DNA from: Phytophthora sp. 'mugwort'
Lineage: Eukaryota > Oomycota > Peronosporomycetes > Peronosporales > Peronosporaceae
Direction: 5' to 3'
Assembly (NCBI GenBank): GCA_033558025.1
Contig: JAUCEF010000002.1
Location: 1,612,001 to 1,676,000 of the forward strand
DNA: 64,000 nucleotides
Position numbers and translations under genes: made by a program. Below are positions 63,419-64,000 of the stretch, piece by piece. The notes below the pieces were generated by a model. It did no database searches and had not been told where the DNA came from. It was given only the letters and a program-made list of their open reading frames with translations. Within the stretch, counting starts at the first letter, position 1, and each line of letters starts with the position of its first letter.

Positions 63419-64000
63419 TCAACGGTAATGAGAACCCAGAGGAACCAGGAACGGCGTGGCCAGAGGACTCCCGCCAGGATGCACAGCCAAGGCGCATTCG
63501 AGCAGCAGCGAGCCGTCGTGTGAGGCCAACAGAGGAACCCGTTGCGTTGCTGAGCCGTGACTGGGCTGCTCGCTGTCACTCGACATGTAGCAGACGAGCT
63601 GGACGCGATGGTGCAGCTGCAGCTCGTCGACCCGGTCGAGGTGCTGTTTGTCCTCGTTCCACGTGGCTCCAAGGAGAACGACACCGTCGAGGATGGCAAA
63701 TGGGTTGGGGTCAAGCAGCAGCTCAGTGTCGGCATCTCTCTGGTCGTCGGGTTCTAGCAGGTTGTCGTGCTCTAGTCGCAGCGTGAAGTGAACATTGTGG
63801 TAGCTAGCAGTTGAGTGTCGAGCTCGGGAAACTTCTAGCATGTGCTTGACAGGCAGATTACTAGCGAGAAGACCAGGCAGCCACCAATAAAGCGGCTGGG
63901 AACTCTCCAGAGGTCGGACACGGGTGAAGAACTCGTGCCAGTCCTGATAGTGTTGCAGTACGTCGTGCAACGACCACGACGAAGTGATCGGCGCTGATGT
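63419..64000 (-). CDS. Unrecognised host protein, C-terminal part (runs off the window)
   Basis: An open frame from the window edge to a stop at 63419, at least 193 codons, high GC. It reads LHDVLQHYQDWHEFFTRVRP, LYWWLPGLLASNLPVKHML, FTLRLEHDNLLEPDDQRDAD and ends LVPLGSHYR. It is soluble in character, with hydrophobic strands alternating with acidic loops and no transmembrane segment. I recognise no family. The 3' end lies 27 bp from the Polinton's duplicated target, so the element landed at the end of this convergent gene. An intron in the C-terminal part cannot be excluded. Confidence 0.55.
   Translation of the reverse strand, partial: TSAPITSSWSLHDVLQHYQDWHEFFTRVRPLESSQPLYWWLPGLLASNLPVKHMLEVSRARHSTASYHNVHFTLRLEHDNLLEPDDQRDADTELLLDPNPFAILDGVVLLGATWNEDKQHLDRVDELQLHHRVQLVCYMSSDSEQPSHGSATQRVPLLASHDGSLLLECALAVHPGGSPLATPFLVPLGSHYR

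Noticed and set aside
63520..63786. Plus-strand ORFs at the right window edge
   Set aside because: They are antisense shadows of the longer open minus-strand frame that runs off the window.

Overview
The window reads as nuclear DNA of an oomycete, probably a zoosporic, Phytophthora-like one. This rests on three things. Host genes are compact, with short introns and 100-200 bp gaps. Initiator/flanking promoter elements of the oomycete type lie upstream of several starts. The repeats (Copia, hAT, pogo/Tc1, PIF-Harbinger and Polinton) are typical of oomycete genomes. Genus is an inference, not a reading.

Layout. 1-7.7 kb is transposon debris: a Copia pol fragment, a 0.9 kb inverted repeat, a hAT transposase pseudogene, a Myb/SANT fragment and a pogo-type DDE pseudogene. 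8.0-17.0 kb is a dense host gene island: an Old Yellow Enzyme, a CYB5D1-like cytochrome b5 protein, a SCAR/WAVE actin regulator, an LSM14/Scd6 P-body protein, a secreted EF-hand protein and an alpha-carbonic anhydrase. 17-30 kb is degraded hAT and pogo DNA plus unassigned AT-rich sequence. 30.06-35.53 kb is a PIF-Harbinger element whose Myb/SANT gene is split by a nested TA-flanked pogo/Tc1 transposon. 36.4-38.6 kb is a truncated Polinton. 38.9-44.6 kb is a second host island with a TauE/SafE-type transporter and several unrecognised genes.

The main feature is a complete Polinton/Maverick (virus-like transposon) at 44666-63386 (18,721 bp). It has 174-bp terminal inverted repeats, about 90% alike, and a perfect 6-bp target duplication (CAAGTC). 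It sits in the intergenic space between two convergent host genes. It carries protein-primed DNA polymerase B, a chromodomain integrase, a packaging ATPase, an adenain-like protease, a penton, a double-jelly-roll major capsid protein and a pVI-like membrane-active protein. Less expected cargo comprises a Uma2-family nuclease fused to a C2H2 zinc finger, a fibre-like protein ending in an S74 intramolecular chaperone, a DUF5754 protein, a small protein with an N-myristoylation signal, and two proteins sharing a WATD...TQT motif that resembles an LC8 dynein light chain ligand. The same AT-rich box (ATATAGATA-like) lies just upstream of most starts.

The Polinton is dead as an autonomous unit. The polymerase has three stops and two frameshifts. 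The penton has two stops. The fibre, pVI-like, ExoX-like and large central genes are frameshifted. The capsid gene is split by a 529-bp insertion with a 7-bp duplication. Integrase, protease, the Uma2 gene and several small genes remain open. The fragment at 36.4-38.6 kb is a different lineage (capsid roughly 85% alike by eye) with the ExoX-like gene in the opposite orientation and an extra coiled-coil gene.
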